NCBI RefSeq assembly: GCF_014857925.1
Contig: NZ_JACYVZ010000001.1
Coordinates: 1-64,000, forward strand
Direction: 5' to 3'
Length of the DNA stretch: 64,000 nucleotides
From: Cysteiniphilum marinum
GTDB lineage: Bacteria; Pseudomonadota; Gammaproteobacteria; Francisellales; Francisellaceae
In this document: positions 46,039 through 54,281 of the stretch, piece by piece
Numbering within the stretch: position 1 is the stretch's first letter
Layout of the letters: each line of letters begins with the position of its first letter
Translations under genes and position numbers: made by a program
The notes under the pieces: model-generated
Told to the model about the DNA's origin: nothing
Seen by the model: only the letters and a program-made list of their open reading frames with translations
Database searches by the model: none

Positions 46039-46337
46039 CGTCCACCTACCGATCTAGCTTGAGCTACTAAAACTTCATCACTAGGCTTTATCCCATAACC
46101 TGTTGTGCCACATTTACCATCACGCGCATAGACAAGCTTCCCTTGTGGATCATGTGTTATTTTAGCTTCAGCATAAAACTTCTCTGTACCACATTTTCCC
46201 GCAGCACATTTTCCTCCAGAATCTGTAGAAACAGAGCTTACTTGTGTTGTTGTTGAAGTGTTGGCACTCACAATATTACTCATAGATAGGCTAAGTAATG
46301 ATGTTATTGCAATAGATAAAGTTATTGTATTATTCAT
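46026..46337 (-). CDS. Putative MNIO-modified precursor peptide (HvfA-like)
   Basis: A 103-residue small exported protein. The signal peptide is about 1-25 (cleavage near IVSA/NT). The rest holds exactly four cysteines (44, 49, 76, 101), all in glycine-basic-Cys motifs: GKCA, GKCG, GKCG and GRCG. HvfA peptides carry EGKCG repeats that are modified by the MNIO, so each motif is a candidate site. ATG 46337 has AAAGGA 9 bases upstream. It lies directly before the DUF692 gene. A periplasmic metal-binding role, for example copper, is inferred from relatives. Confidence 0.85.
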   Translation of the reverse strand: MNNTITLSIAITSLLSLSMSNIVSANTSTTTQVSSVSTDSGGKCAAGKCGTEKFYAEAKITHDPQGKLVYARDGKCGTTGYGIKPSDEVLVAQARSVGGRCGQ

Positions 46338-46360
46338 AGTTATATTTCCTTTAATATGTT

Positions 46361-47380
46361 TTATTTTTGGGTTAATGGTATGCAACTAAGATCTCGCGCA
46401 ATAACCGTTGGACCGCTATAGTATTGCTTAACAATTTCGATCGATTCCTTCTTGTATAATAGGCCTTTGCCCATAAAATGATTTAATATCAGCATTTTCG
46501 GATTAACTTTGTTAGCAATTTGCCCAACTACTGATGGCTTGGCATGTACAAAGCTTGAAATTTTATCTGCCTTCTCGTCAATGGCTAAAGGCATAACAAG
46601 AATATCGGCACCTTTGGCAAAATCGATAAACGCATCATTACTACCATTTTGATCGGCTGAGATGACAACGTTGCCATAGTTTGATTCAACGCGATAAGCA
46701 AGTGCAGGTACATTGCCATGTGGGATGCCTAATGCCCATATGGTATATTCTGCGTTAGAAAATACTTTGGTTTTTTGAGGACTTTGATAATCAACGTCTA
46801 CGATTGGTGAAAGCGTCAAAACGCCATCTTTGTTATTAGGTGTCAGCAGGTTAGAAAGATAGGCATAAGCACCATTTTTTGCATTAAATAAATTATTCAA
46901 ATAATGCGTTAGGCTTGGAAAACGTGCATTTTCTTTAGGGCCTGCGATTGCAATTGGGCGTTCACGCTTAAAAAACTCAGCGCCTTTTAAAATTGCTGGA
47001 AGATCAGCAACATGGTCAGTATGAAAATGTGTAATGCCAATAAAGTCTAGATCTTCGAGTTTGGCGCCAGATTGACCAAAACGTAAATAAGTTCCACCTC
47101 CTGCATCGATTAAGATTCGAGCTTTGCCATTGATCCAGATAATTTCCCCAGATGAGGCGCGTTTATCATCACTTATCGGACCGCCTGAGCCCAAAAGCTG
47201 TAGGCTTAATGAGGTCTTAGTGCATTCTGTTGCAGAGTTTGTGCCGTAGCTCAAGGAGCAAAAAGATAGGCTAAAGAGCACAGATAATCCAATTGATTTA
47301 GCAATGAAGTGATGTGTTTTCACTGGATTTATTTTTTTGAATTTACGTAATCTTTTAAAGAAGTAAGATTTATACCTCAT
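46361..47380 (-). CDS. Periplasmic MBL-fold metallo-hydrolase heading the MNIO operon
   Basis: A 339-residue exported protein with a long positively charged N-terminus and a hydrophobic export signal ending near SYG. The metallo-beta-lactamase signature THFHTDHVADLPAIL gives HxHxDH zinc ligands; further ligands are in VISADQNGS and ILNHFMG. It resembles the RNase Z/arylsulfatase-like branch, though in a periplasmic context. GGGGA lies 8 bases before ATG 47380. It precedes the precursor gene by 23 bases on the same strand. Its substrate is unknown. Confidence 0.82.
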   Translation of the reverse strand: MRYKSYFFKRLRKFKKINPVKTHHFIAKSIGLSVLFSLSFCSLSYGTNSATECTKTSLSLQLLGSGGPISDDKRASSGEIIWINGKARILIDAGGGTYLRFGQSGAKLEDLDFIGITHFHTDHVADLPAILKGAEFFKRERPIAIAGPKENARFPSLTHYLNNLFNAKNGAYAYLSNLLTPNNKDGVLTLSPIVDVDYQSPQKTKVFSNAEYTIWALGIPHGNVPALAYRVESNYGNVVISADQNGSNDAFIDFAKGADILVMPLAIDEKADKISSFVHAKPSVVGQIANKVNPKMLILNHFMGKGLLYKKESIEIVKQYYSGPTVIARDLSCIPLTQK

Positions 47381-47600
47381 AACAAATGTCCCCAATTTAT
47401 ATTTTTTTGATTTTCCACACTCACATGATGAGAGTGCCTTATGTACAAGATCGAATTATATAGCGGCTTTTCAATTACTAAAATTAATCTTTAATGATTG
47501 GATGAATAAAAATAATTAATGAATTTGACAATGAGTGAAGATCATTGCTAATGATTCAGCATTAGGGGAAAAATGGAAAAAAGAGAAAGGAATTTTTATA

Positions 47601-47790
47601 GTGCCGCCCATATCTGCCGCTGCTTACATGGCTCTTGAACCCTCAAGAACCAAGTGGGTGCGTTTGCTGTTCGTTGGGCTTCTCAGCTAGGCCGAGCATG
47701 CACGCTAAAACAAGTATCTACGCTCCCGATATAAATACATCGGCTCAAGAATGTAAGGACTGGCTAACAGCACAGGCAACACTAAACTTA
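47601..47790 (-). ncRNA. ssrS: 6S RNA
   Basis: The minus strand matches E. coli 6S RNA at several points in order: a GAGCCGAT block, GCATGCTCGG, GAGAAGCC, a GGTTCTTGAGGGTTCAAG arm and CGGC-rich 3' end. The 5' GTGTTGCC pairs with the 3' GGCGGCAC to close the stem, giving about 182-190 nt, the normal length. 6S RNA binds sigma70 RNA polymerase in stationary phase. It is divergent from ygfB, also its neighbour in other gammaproteobacteria. The T-rich DNA after the 3' end may terminate it. Ends are good to several bases. Confidence 0.9.
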
Positions 47791-47798
47791 CACTTGAA

Positions 47799-47827
47799 AT
47801 CATAGAAGCATATGTTACTAAGTGCAA
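47799..47827 (-). promoter_or_regulatory. ssrS promoter
   Basis: On the minus strand TTGCAC (47822-47827), a 17-base spacer and TATGAT (47799-47804) form a good sigma70 promoter. Initiation would be near 47790-47792, just before the 6S closing stem. Confidence 0.7.
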
Positions 47828-47874
47828 GTGATTTGTTGTAAAAAAAATGATACGATATAGACATCTTGATTATA

Positions 47875-48459
47875 ATGATAAAAACACTCATGCAAATAAC
47901 AGAAAAACAAGTTTTACCTGATTATCAGGAGGTGACTACTGCACTGCGCAAAATCAATGCTTTGTCTGAAGCTTCTGAGGCACATGCTTTGTTGTGTGCG
48001 CTTTTTACAGGGGGTGCTGAGATGCGCATTGAAGCGTGGATGGACTCGCTGATGGCTGAGCCCATCGAGGCAGGTGACGTTGTTGCACAAGATGCATTAA
48101 AAGTATTAGCTGAAATGTATCAGGTAACGAAAGCACAATTTTTGGCACAGGATATGCATTTTGATTTGCTGCTGCCAGATGATGATGAAAAATTCTATAT
48201 GCGAATTGATGCATTGGCGATGTGGAGTCAAGGCTTTTTGTCAGGGCTGGGCTTAATGGAGATCGATTACACCAAAGGTTCTATAGAAGTACAAGAGGCA
48301 ATCGTTGATTTAATTGATATGTCGCGCTTGCAATATGATGATGAAGTCACCGGACAAGAAGATGAAGAAAAAGCTTATATGGAGCTAGTTGAATATACGA
48401 AGGTCGCGGTACTTCTTATTCATAGCGAGTTTGGACTTAAACGCCTATACCCATCGTAA
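47875..48459 (+). CDS. ygfB: YgfB / UPF0149 family protein
   Basis: A protein of about 190 residues of the UPF0149 (YgfB/YecA-like) family, cytoplasmic and mostly helical. The blocks EASEAHALLCALFTGGAE and DALAMWSQGFLSGLGL are diagnostic, followed by an acidic C-terminal region. The start is uncertain (ATG 47875 or 47890; no clear ribosome binding site). Its last codons (LYPS and stop) lie inside the palindromic repeat 48446-48520. Location next to ssrS supports the call. Confidence 0.88.
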   Translation: MIKTLMQITEKQVLPDYQEVTTALRKINALSEASEAHALLCALFTGGAEMRIEAWMDSLMAEPIEAGDVVAQDALKVLAEMYQVTKAQFLAQDMHFDLLLPDDDEKFYMRIDALAMWSQGFLSGLGLMEIDYTKGSIEVQEAIVDLIDMSRLQYDDEVTGQEDEEKAYMELVEYTKVAVLLIHSEFGLKRLYPS

Positions 48460-48520
48460 ATTATTTTGCGATGTTTAGTTGCAACGCAAAAGTTCTGTAA
48501 AATGATTTGTGGTGGGTATA
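48446..48520. repeat. TATACCC/GGGTATA palindrome, 75-bp copy overlapping ygfB stop
   Basis: Starts TATACCCATCGTAAATTATT and ends GATTTGTGGTGGGTATA; the outer 24 bases on each side are near reverse complements. It supplies the final codons and stop of ygfB and ends 33 bases before deoB. Relatives at 22052 and 27517. Confidence 0.75.
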
Positions 48521-48552
48521 TATTCATAAATATATTTTGAGGAAAAGCATTC

Positions 48553-49821
48553 GTGTTAAATAATAAAAAAGTAATTATATTATTAATGGATTCTTTTGGT
48601 ATTGGCGAAGCTAAGGATGCCAAACTATTTGGTGATCAAGGTGCTGATACCTTGGGGCATATTGTCGATTATCGTGCGCAGTATAAAAGATCATTAGATT
48701 TACCAAATCTTGCTAAACGTGGTTTGCAGAAAGCTGCAGAGCTAAGTCGTGCGCGTAAACTTACGATTGATTTATATGAAGAAGAGCCTGTTGTAGAGGC
48801 CAAATATGGTTATTGTGTTGAGAATAGTAAGGGTAAAGATACGCCAAGTGGTCATTGGGAGATTGCCGGTGTGCCAGTGATGTTTGATTGGCATTATTTC
48901 GCGCAAAATAATCATGCTGAAGCTGAAGACACATCGGTATTTCCTAAAGCATTTATTGATGAATGGCTAAAACGCAGTGAATTAACGCAAGGTGTGATTG
49001 ACGCAGGTCACGCATCAGGTACTGAGGTACTTAAAGCACATGGTGTTAATCACTGTTTAACAAAGAAGCCGATTATCTACACCTCAGCAGATAGTGTTTT
49101 TCAGGTGGCAGCACATGAGGAATACTTTGGTTTAGAGCGTTTGCTTAAGATATGCAAGATTGCACGTGAGCTTCTGGATGAAATGGGATTAGTAGTAGGA
49201 CGCGTGATCGCTCGTCCCTTTATTGGTGAGTCAGCAAATGAATATGCGCGTACGGGAAATCGCAAAGACTATTCGGTCTTGCCGCCTGAGCCAACCTTGC
49301 TTGATAAATTAAAAGAAGCAGGTGGAGAGGTGATTTCAGTTGGTAAGATTGCAGATATTTACGCTAATCAAGGAATTACGCAAAGCATTAAAGCCACGGG
49401 GCTAACAGAGTTATTCGATGTCACACTGTCAACGTATCAAAAAGCTGAGCCTAACTCGCTTATTTTTACAAACTTTGTCGATTTTGATTCAAGTTTTGGC
49501 CATCGCCGTGATATTGAGGGCTATGCCAAAGCATTGGAGTATTTTGACTCACGCCTGCCTGAGCTTGATCAACTACTAGATGATGATACCATTGTTATTA
49601 TTGCAGCGGATCATGGTTGTGACCCAAGTTGGCAGGGAACAGATCACACGCGTGAGCATATTCCTTTTCTGGTGTGGGGCAAAAATATCACGACTGAATG
49701 CATTGGCGAGCGTATGAGCTTTGCTGATATTGGCCAGAGCATCGCTGATTACATGGGATTAACACCCTTAAGCTGTGGGCAGTCGATTTTCAAATCAGCG
49801 GATATGGCACATGTTGGTTGA
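48553..49821 (+). CDS. deoB: Phosphopentomutase
   Basis: Interconverts (deoxy)ribose-1- and -5-phosphate, an alkaline-phosphatase-superfamily metalloenzyme. The 422-residue length is normal. Metal-ligand blocks include IILLMDSFGIGEA, KDTPSGHWEIAG and IIAADHGCDPSWQGTDHTRE. The start codon is GTG with GAGGAAAA before it. deoC overlaps its end by 11 bases, so deoB-deoC-tmk form one operon. Confidence 0.96.
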   Translation: MLNNKKVIILLMDSFGIGEAKDAKLFGDQGADTLGHIVDYRAQYKRSLDLPNLAKRGLQKAAELSRARKLTIDLYEEEPVVEAKYGYCVENSKGKDTPSGHWEIAGVPVMFDWHYFAQNNHAEAEDTSVFPKAFIDEWLKRSELTQGVIDAGHASGTEVLKAHGVNHCLTKKPIIYTSADSVFQVAAHEEYFGLERLLKICKIARELLDEMGLVVGRVIARPFIGESANEYARTGNRKDYSVLPPEPTLLDKLKEAGGEVISVGKIADIYANQGITQSIKATGLTELFDVTLSTYQKAEPNSLIFTNFVDFDSSFGHRRDIEGYAKALEYFDSRLPELDQLLDDDTIVIIAADHGCDPSWQGTDHTREHIPFLVWGKNITTECIGERMSFADIGQSIADYMGLTPLSCGQSIFKSADMAHVG

Positions 49822-50551
49822 TCACAGTCAGTTCACGGAAATTGTTTCTCTTATTGATCTGACATCTTTGAATAAGTCAGATACTCAGGCGAGTATGGAT
49901 CAATTGTTACAAAAGAGCATTAATCATCTAGGTACAGTCGCTGCAGTTTGCGTTTATCCGGAATTTATTTCATATATTAAATCTAAAGTTCATCCAGATA
50001 TTGCGATTGCAACAGTGGTTAACTTCCCTGAAGGAAAGGCTTCTGTTGATGCTGTTGCTATGGAAGTTAACAATGCGATTAACCTTGGCGCTGATGAAAT
50101 TGATTTAGTCATTCCCTATACAGAATACCTTGAAAATAGCACATCGCCACATGCAATAAATATGGTCAAAACGGCAAAAGAGCTGTGCCACGATCGTACG
50201 CTGAAGGTGATTATAGAATCAGGTGAGTTATCATCTGAGCTTATCCAAATCGTCAGTCGTGATATGATTAATGCTAAAGCAGACTTTATTAAAACATCAA
50301 CGGGTAAAACAGCTGTTGGCGCAACGCTAGAAGCGGCAAAGATTATTCTGCAGGAAATTGCTTTATCAGGTCGTACGATTGGCTTTAAAGCATCGGGTGG
50401 TATTAGAAGTTATGCTGAGGCACTTGAGTACATTCAATTGGCGCGTTCAATATGTGATGATTATTATATCAATAAACAATATTTTCGCTTTGGCGTTAGC
50501 GGTTTGTTGGATAATTTATTAAACCTTGAGTCAAGCACAAGCAGTTATTAG
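49811..50551 (+). CDS. deoC: Deoxyribose-phosphate aldolase
   Basis: Cleaves deoxyribose-5-phosphate to glyceraldehyde-3-phosphate and acetaldehyde. 246 residues with the Schiff-base lysine in ADFIKTSTGK and the second active-site lysine in GFKASGGIRS. The ATG at 49811 lies inside the end of deoB (11-base overlap). Together with deoB it degrades deoxynucleoside sugars. Confidence 0.96.
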   Translation: MLVDHSQFTEIVSLIDLTSLNKSDTQASMDQLLQKSINHLGTVAAVCVYPEFISYIKSKVHPDIAIATVVNFPEGKASVDAVAMEVNNAINLGADEIDLVIPYTEYLENSTSPHAINMVKTAKELCHDRTLKVIIESGELSSELIQIVSRDMINAKADFIKTSTGKTAVGATLEAAKIILQEIALSGRTIGFKASGGIRSYAEALEYIQLARSICDDYYINKQYFRFGVSGLLDNLLNLESSTSSY

Positions 50552-50553
50552 AG

Positions 50554-51201
50554 ATGAAAGAATATAATCAAAATAATCAAAAAGCACAGTTTATTGCTAT
50601 TGAAGGCTTAGAAGGAGCGGGAAAAAGTACCGCCATTGAATTTATTCGTGAAATATTGTCACAAGAGAAAATTGAGTCCGTTTTTACGCGTGAACCAGGC
50701 GGTACTTTTTTAGCTGAAAAGATACGTAAGCTTTTAATTACACCGTATGAGGAGGAAGCACTGTGTCCTGAGGCTGAATTGCTCCTTATGTATGCAACAC
50801 GTATGCAGCATGTTGAAAGATTAATTAAACCCACACTTAACAGTGGCAAATGGGTAGTGAGTGATCGCTTTAACTGGTCAAGTTTGGCTTATCAAGGAGG
50901 CGGTAGAGCGCTAGGATTTGATAAGGTTAAGCAGTTAAATGATTTATTACTATCATCCTTTCAACCCAATTTAACGATTTACTTGGATATTGATCCTGAA
51001 CTTGGGCTTCAGCGCGCTAGATCAAGAAATGCGCTTGATCGGATCGAGCAGGAAAAGATAACGTTTTTTAATCGGGCGCGCGAGGTGTTTTTTAAGCTTG
51101 TTAAAGATAACCCGCAAACAAGTGTCATTATTAATGCCAATAACACCATTGAAGAAGTTCAGGCACAGTTAACCGACGTGCTTTTAAAATTTATTAAGTA
51201 A
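50554..51201 (+). CDS. tmk: Thymidylate kinase
   Basis: Phosphorylates dTMP to dTDP. 215 residues, P-loop IEGLEGAGKSTA near residue 17, DR(F/Y) block VVSDRFNWSSLAYQGGGR and the LID region RARSRNALDRIE. It follows deoC by 2 bases, an unusual partner; in many genomes tmk precedes holB. Confidence 0.97.
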   Translation: MKEYNQNNQKAQFIAIEGLEGAGKSTAIEFIREILSQEKIESVFTREPGGTFLAEKIRKLLITPYEEEALCPEAELLLMYATRMQHVERLIKPTLNSGKWVVSDRFNWSSLAYQGGGRALGFDKVKQLNDLLLSSFQPNLTIYLDIDPELGLQRARSRNALDRIEQEKITFFNRAREVFFKLVKDNPQTSVIINANNTIEEVQAQLTDVLLKFIK

Positions 51202-51223
51202 TGAATCAAGAATAAGTTGCGCT

Positions 51224-52363
51224 CTAATTGCTATTGACTTCATGTAATGCGCCTTCAGGGATGTCTAAAGTGGTTGTAGGGAAAGCGATTTGTGCGCCAT
51301 TTTGCTCAATGATTTCACCGACTTTTAGCATGACTTCATCTTGTGTGGCTTGGAACTTCACCCAATTGGTTGTTTTGGTAAAGGTATAAACCATAAAATT
51401 AATCGAATATGAACCAAAGACACCTTCAGTATTTGAGCCCATATTGGTGTTGCCATTAACAATACAAACCAATGTTGTACACGTTTGATCAATTGCAGGG
51501 TGACTCTTAAGCATCTGGCGAATGTCATGCAAGATCTGGTGTACCTTGCTAAAGTCCTTATAACGTACACCAATATATTGCAAAATTCGGCGGTTTGTCA
51601 TACGTGAGGCATTAACAACCGCAGCGGTTAGAAAAGTAGCATTTGGTACATAAATAGGACGTCGATCAAATCCTCGAATAATGGTGAGTCTAAAGCTTAT
51701 TTTTTCAACCGTTCCTTGAATACTACCATCAACGGTATAAATCCAATCCCCTACAGCAAAAGGTCGATCAAGATAAAGTACGGTACCTCCAAAAAGGTTC
51801 TTGATAAGCTCCTGTTGTGTAATTGCAAAAAAGCCCGTTACTACGGTTGCCATACCAGCTAAAGCGACAATCGGGATATTAAGTGCACCAAGTACACTGA
51901 AAAATAGTAAAATAACAACGATTGCTTGGGAAGCCTTATAGACCGTCTCAATCATACTAAAGTCATTGTAACCACCATCAGTGCGTGTGTTTTTTTCAAT
52001 AAATAATTTACGCATGCCGCGAGCAAATCGTAATAATATCCATGCGATACATAGGATGACCAAGATCTTTACAGTTTTGTTGGCAATTGCAAAAATCATT
52101 TGCGGCTGCTCACCTTGCCAATTTATGAATTGAGTGAGAATAATCCATAATCCAATTATCCATGTGATGTAGCGTACAGGGCGATTAACTGCTTGATAAA
52201 ATATGCGCAAATAAGGTGATTTTTTGGCAAGGCTTTTATCAAAAATAGCAAGTACAATACGAATAATCACATTAATCAGTAAAATAGCGATAATTACAAT
52301 TAGCGCATGAACATATTCAGCATAAGCTTTGTTAACATCCATATATTGTGTAATAGGGTCCAT
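51224..52363 (-). CDS. MscS-family mechanosensitive channel
   Basis: A 379-residue membrane protein with about five helices and the MscS pore/beta domain: GMATVVTGFFAITQQELIKNL, then LDRPFAVGDWIYTVDGSIQGTVEKISFR and PIYVPNATFLTAAVVN. Longer than E. coli MscS (286) because of additional N-terminal helices, as in YnaI-like channels. It releases osmolytes on hypo-osmotic shock. The gene ends close to tmk, convergent. Confidence 0.9.
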   Translation of the reverse strand: MDPITQYMDVNKAYAEYVHALIVIIAILLINVIIRIVLAIFDKSLAKKSPYLRIFYQAVNRPVRYITWIIGLWIILTQFINWQGEQPQMIFAIANKTVKILVILCIAWILLRFARGMRKLFIEKNTRTDGGYNDFSMIETVYKASQAIVVILLFFSVLGALNIPIVALAGMATVVTGFFAITQQELIKNLFGGTVLYLDRPFAVGDWIYTVDGSIQGTVEKISFRLTIIRGFDRRPIYVPNATFLTAAVVNASRMTNRRILQYIGVRYKDFSKVHQILHDIRQMLKSHPAIDQTCTTLVCIVNGNTNMGSNTEGVFGSYSINFMVYTFTKTTNWVKFQATQDEVMLKVGEIIEQNGAQIAFPTTTLDIPEGALHEVNSN

Positions 52364-52434
52364 AAGTCACTCAATAATCTTTTGTAATGAATATTATTCT
52401 AGGGAAATTCTTGAGAAGTTCAATATGGATATTG

Positions 52435-53403
52435 TTACAAACCGTTGTCAAAAAAATGTTGAAAGCACTGCCAACGGTGGTTAAAGGCGTTATTATGCTG
52501 ATAGCAAGTATTACTAAAAACATCGAGTATTTCATTCATCACGCTAAATTCATTGCATAATAAAGCAATGTCACCTCCAGCGCCAAAGAACCTCTGACAA
52601 TTCTCTAGTGGGTGCTTAGCTGTTTGAGTTGCAGCCGCCATGCCAAAGTCATCGCTAAAGATGATACCCTTGAAGCCAATTTTTTGACGTAAGTAAGTCG
52701 TAAGCCAAAACTTCGATTGTGAAGCAATCTCAGTATCGATTTGCGGGTAAGATAGATGGGCAACCATAATGCTATCGGCTTTGTTTTCATTAATAAGCGT
52801 GATGAAGGGCAGTAAATCCGTTTGTTCAATATCACTTAAGATTCGATGATCAATAACACTTTCTGTATGGGAGTCAGCAGCTAAGCTGCCATGCCCTGGG
52901 AAGTGCTTTAAAACGCTCGGTAAGTTGTATTGATGCATGGCGTCAATATACTGTTTGGCATAATGTATGACGTCATCTGCATTTTCAGCAAAAGCGCGTG
53001 TGTTAATCACGCGACTATCTTGATAATACAAGTCAACTACCGGAGTGAAGCTAAAGTCAACACCATGATGTTTCAGCTCATTGGCAAGTGTGGCGACATG
53101 TTGTTTAAGTTGTGTTTTATCATTTGTTTGTACAAGTTCATAGAGTGAGGATAGTGGTGTGAATTGATCGCTTTTAAAGCGTTGAACGCGCCCACCTTCT
53201 TGATCAACACAAATAATAAGATCATTACGACATGATTTAATGGCTGTCGTTAGTTTCTTTAGTTGATCTGAGGTTATGAAATTACGACTAAACAAAATCA
53301 CGCCAACCACGTGTTTGTTTTGTAAGCGATTGATATCGTGAGTGGTTAATTCAGTGGATTCAATACCAATGATAAAGCGAGCAGTGATTGGGTTAGTGTG
53401 CAT
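52435..53403 (-). CDS. nagZ: Beta-N-acetylhexosaminidase NagZ
   Basis: Cytoplasmic glycoside hydrolase family 3 enzyme of peptidoglycan recycling, removing GlcNAc from anhydro-muropeptides. 322 residues with the KHFPGHG motif (near residue 155), the HxxH-like DSHTESV and the catalytic Asp in IIFSDDFGM. The ATG at 53403 lies one base after the stop of the RodZ-like gene, implying coupling; an upstream ATG at 53439 would overlap that gene. Confidence 0.92.
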   Translation of the reverse strand: MHTNPITARFIIGIESTELTTHDINRLQNKHVVGVILFSRNFITSDQLKKLTTAIKSCRNDLIICVDQEGGRVQRFKSDQFTPLSSLYELVQTNDKTQLKQHVATLANELKHHGVDFSFTPVVDLYYQDSRVINTRAFAENADDVIHYAKQYIDAMHQYNLPSVLKHFPGHGSLAADSHTESVIDHRILSDIEQTDLLPFITLINENKADSIMVAHLSYPQIDTEIASQSKFWLTTYLRQKIGFKGIIFSDDFGMAAATQTAKHPLENCQRFFGAGGDIALLCNEFSVMNEILDVFSNTCYQHNNAFNHRWQCFQHFFDNGL

Positions 53404-53404
53404 T

Positions 53405-54022
53405 TTATTGCTGATCTGATTGTTGCTGTATTGCATCATTTGCTTGAGGTGTTGTAGGTGTTGCAGAATTTATTGTTGTTGACGCACTTGTGGAGTTAAT
53501 TGTAGTTGCATTACTTGTATTAGCTGTTGTTGTGTTTGGTGTTGCAGTAGAATCACTTGTTTGGTTATTCGTTGGAGGCAAGATTGTTGGATTCTCTTGT
53601 TCGGTTGAACTAGAAACAATAGGTGAACTCAAAGTAACGACACTTTGTTTTAAAGCATTGGCTTTTTGTTGTTGATATAAAACGTAAACCGTGTGCCCTA
53701 ACAGAACAATCAAAATCAAAATGATCAAGCGATTAATGTAATCAAAGGGTTTCATTTTGCCTTTGCGTGAGCGCTTATAATCCAAGTAATCAATTCTATT
53801 TAACATGCTCACAATTTTGCGCTCAGGCATCCCAAGACATTCGCCATATTTACGATAATAGTTTTTAAGTGATTGCGTGGGTAACTCCAGTGAAAATAGA
53901 TCATCAGTATCTTCTAGCATCTGAATGGTTTGTGCAGTGAAGCTCATTTTGCTTGCAGCACCGTCGACGGTTAATTGTTGTTGTTCACGTAAATGCTTAA
54001 GTTGTTGTTGAAAGCTATTCAT
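53405..54022 (-). CDS. RodZ-like HTH membrane protein with short Thr/Asn-rich tail
   Basis: A 205-residue protein. Residues 1-75 form a HTH_25 domain as in RodZ (FQQQLKHLREQQQLTVDGAASKM and SLKNYYRKYGECLGM). A basic stretch precedes one membrane helix (about 98-117), and the periplasmic part is a ~80-residue Thr/Asn/Ser/Gln-rich low-complexity tail with no DUF4115 domain. RodZ links MreB to the wall machinery. This may be the organism's reduced RodZ, or a paralogue. It is translationally coupled to nagZ. Confidence 0.7.
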   Translation of the reverse strand: MNSFQQQLKHLREQQQLTVDGAASKMSFTAQTIQMLEDTDDLFSLELPTQSLKNYYRKYGECLGMPERKIVSMLNRIDYLDYKRSRKGKMKPFDYINRLIILILIVLLGHTVYVLYQQQKANALKQSVVTLSSPIVSSSTEQENPTILPPTNNQTSDSTATPNTTTANTSNATTINSTSASTTINSATPTTPQANDAIQQQSDQQ

Positions 54023-54281
54023 TATTGTTAATGTTAGATTTATTGTAACTGCCCTGAATTATATACTGCGCATAAAGCATTTTATAGTCTTTCTTGCGCT
54101 GCTTTGAATATGAATTTAATCAAATGTCAATTTCTTTTAGGTTTTTTAGAAAAAATTTGATAGAATGCTGCAAAATTTCGACATCCGTATTTATCAAATC
54201 GTGCGAGTTGGTGCTTGAAATAGTCAGGCAATTAAGAAGCATTGAGATGTAAGATATATAAACAAAAGGGTATATAAAACG

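Noticed and set aside
47529-47547. Inverted repeat CAATGA/TCATTG between ssrS and the MBL gene as a Fur box
   Set aside because: Arm spacing (6-7-6) does not fit the Fur consensus, and similar AT-rich symmetry is expected by chance.
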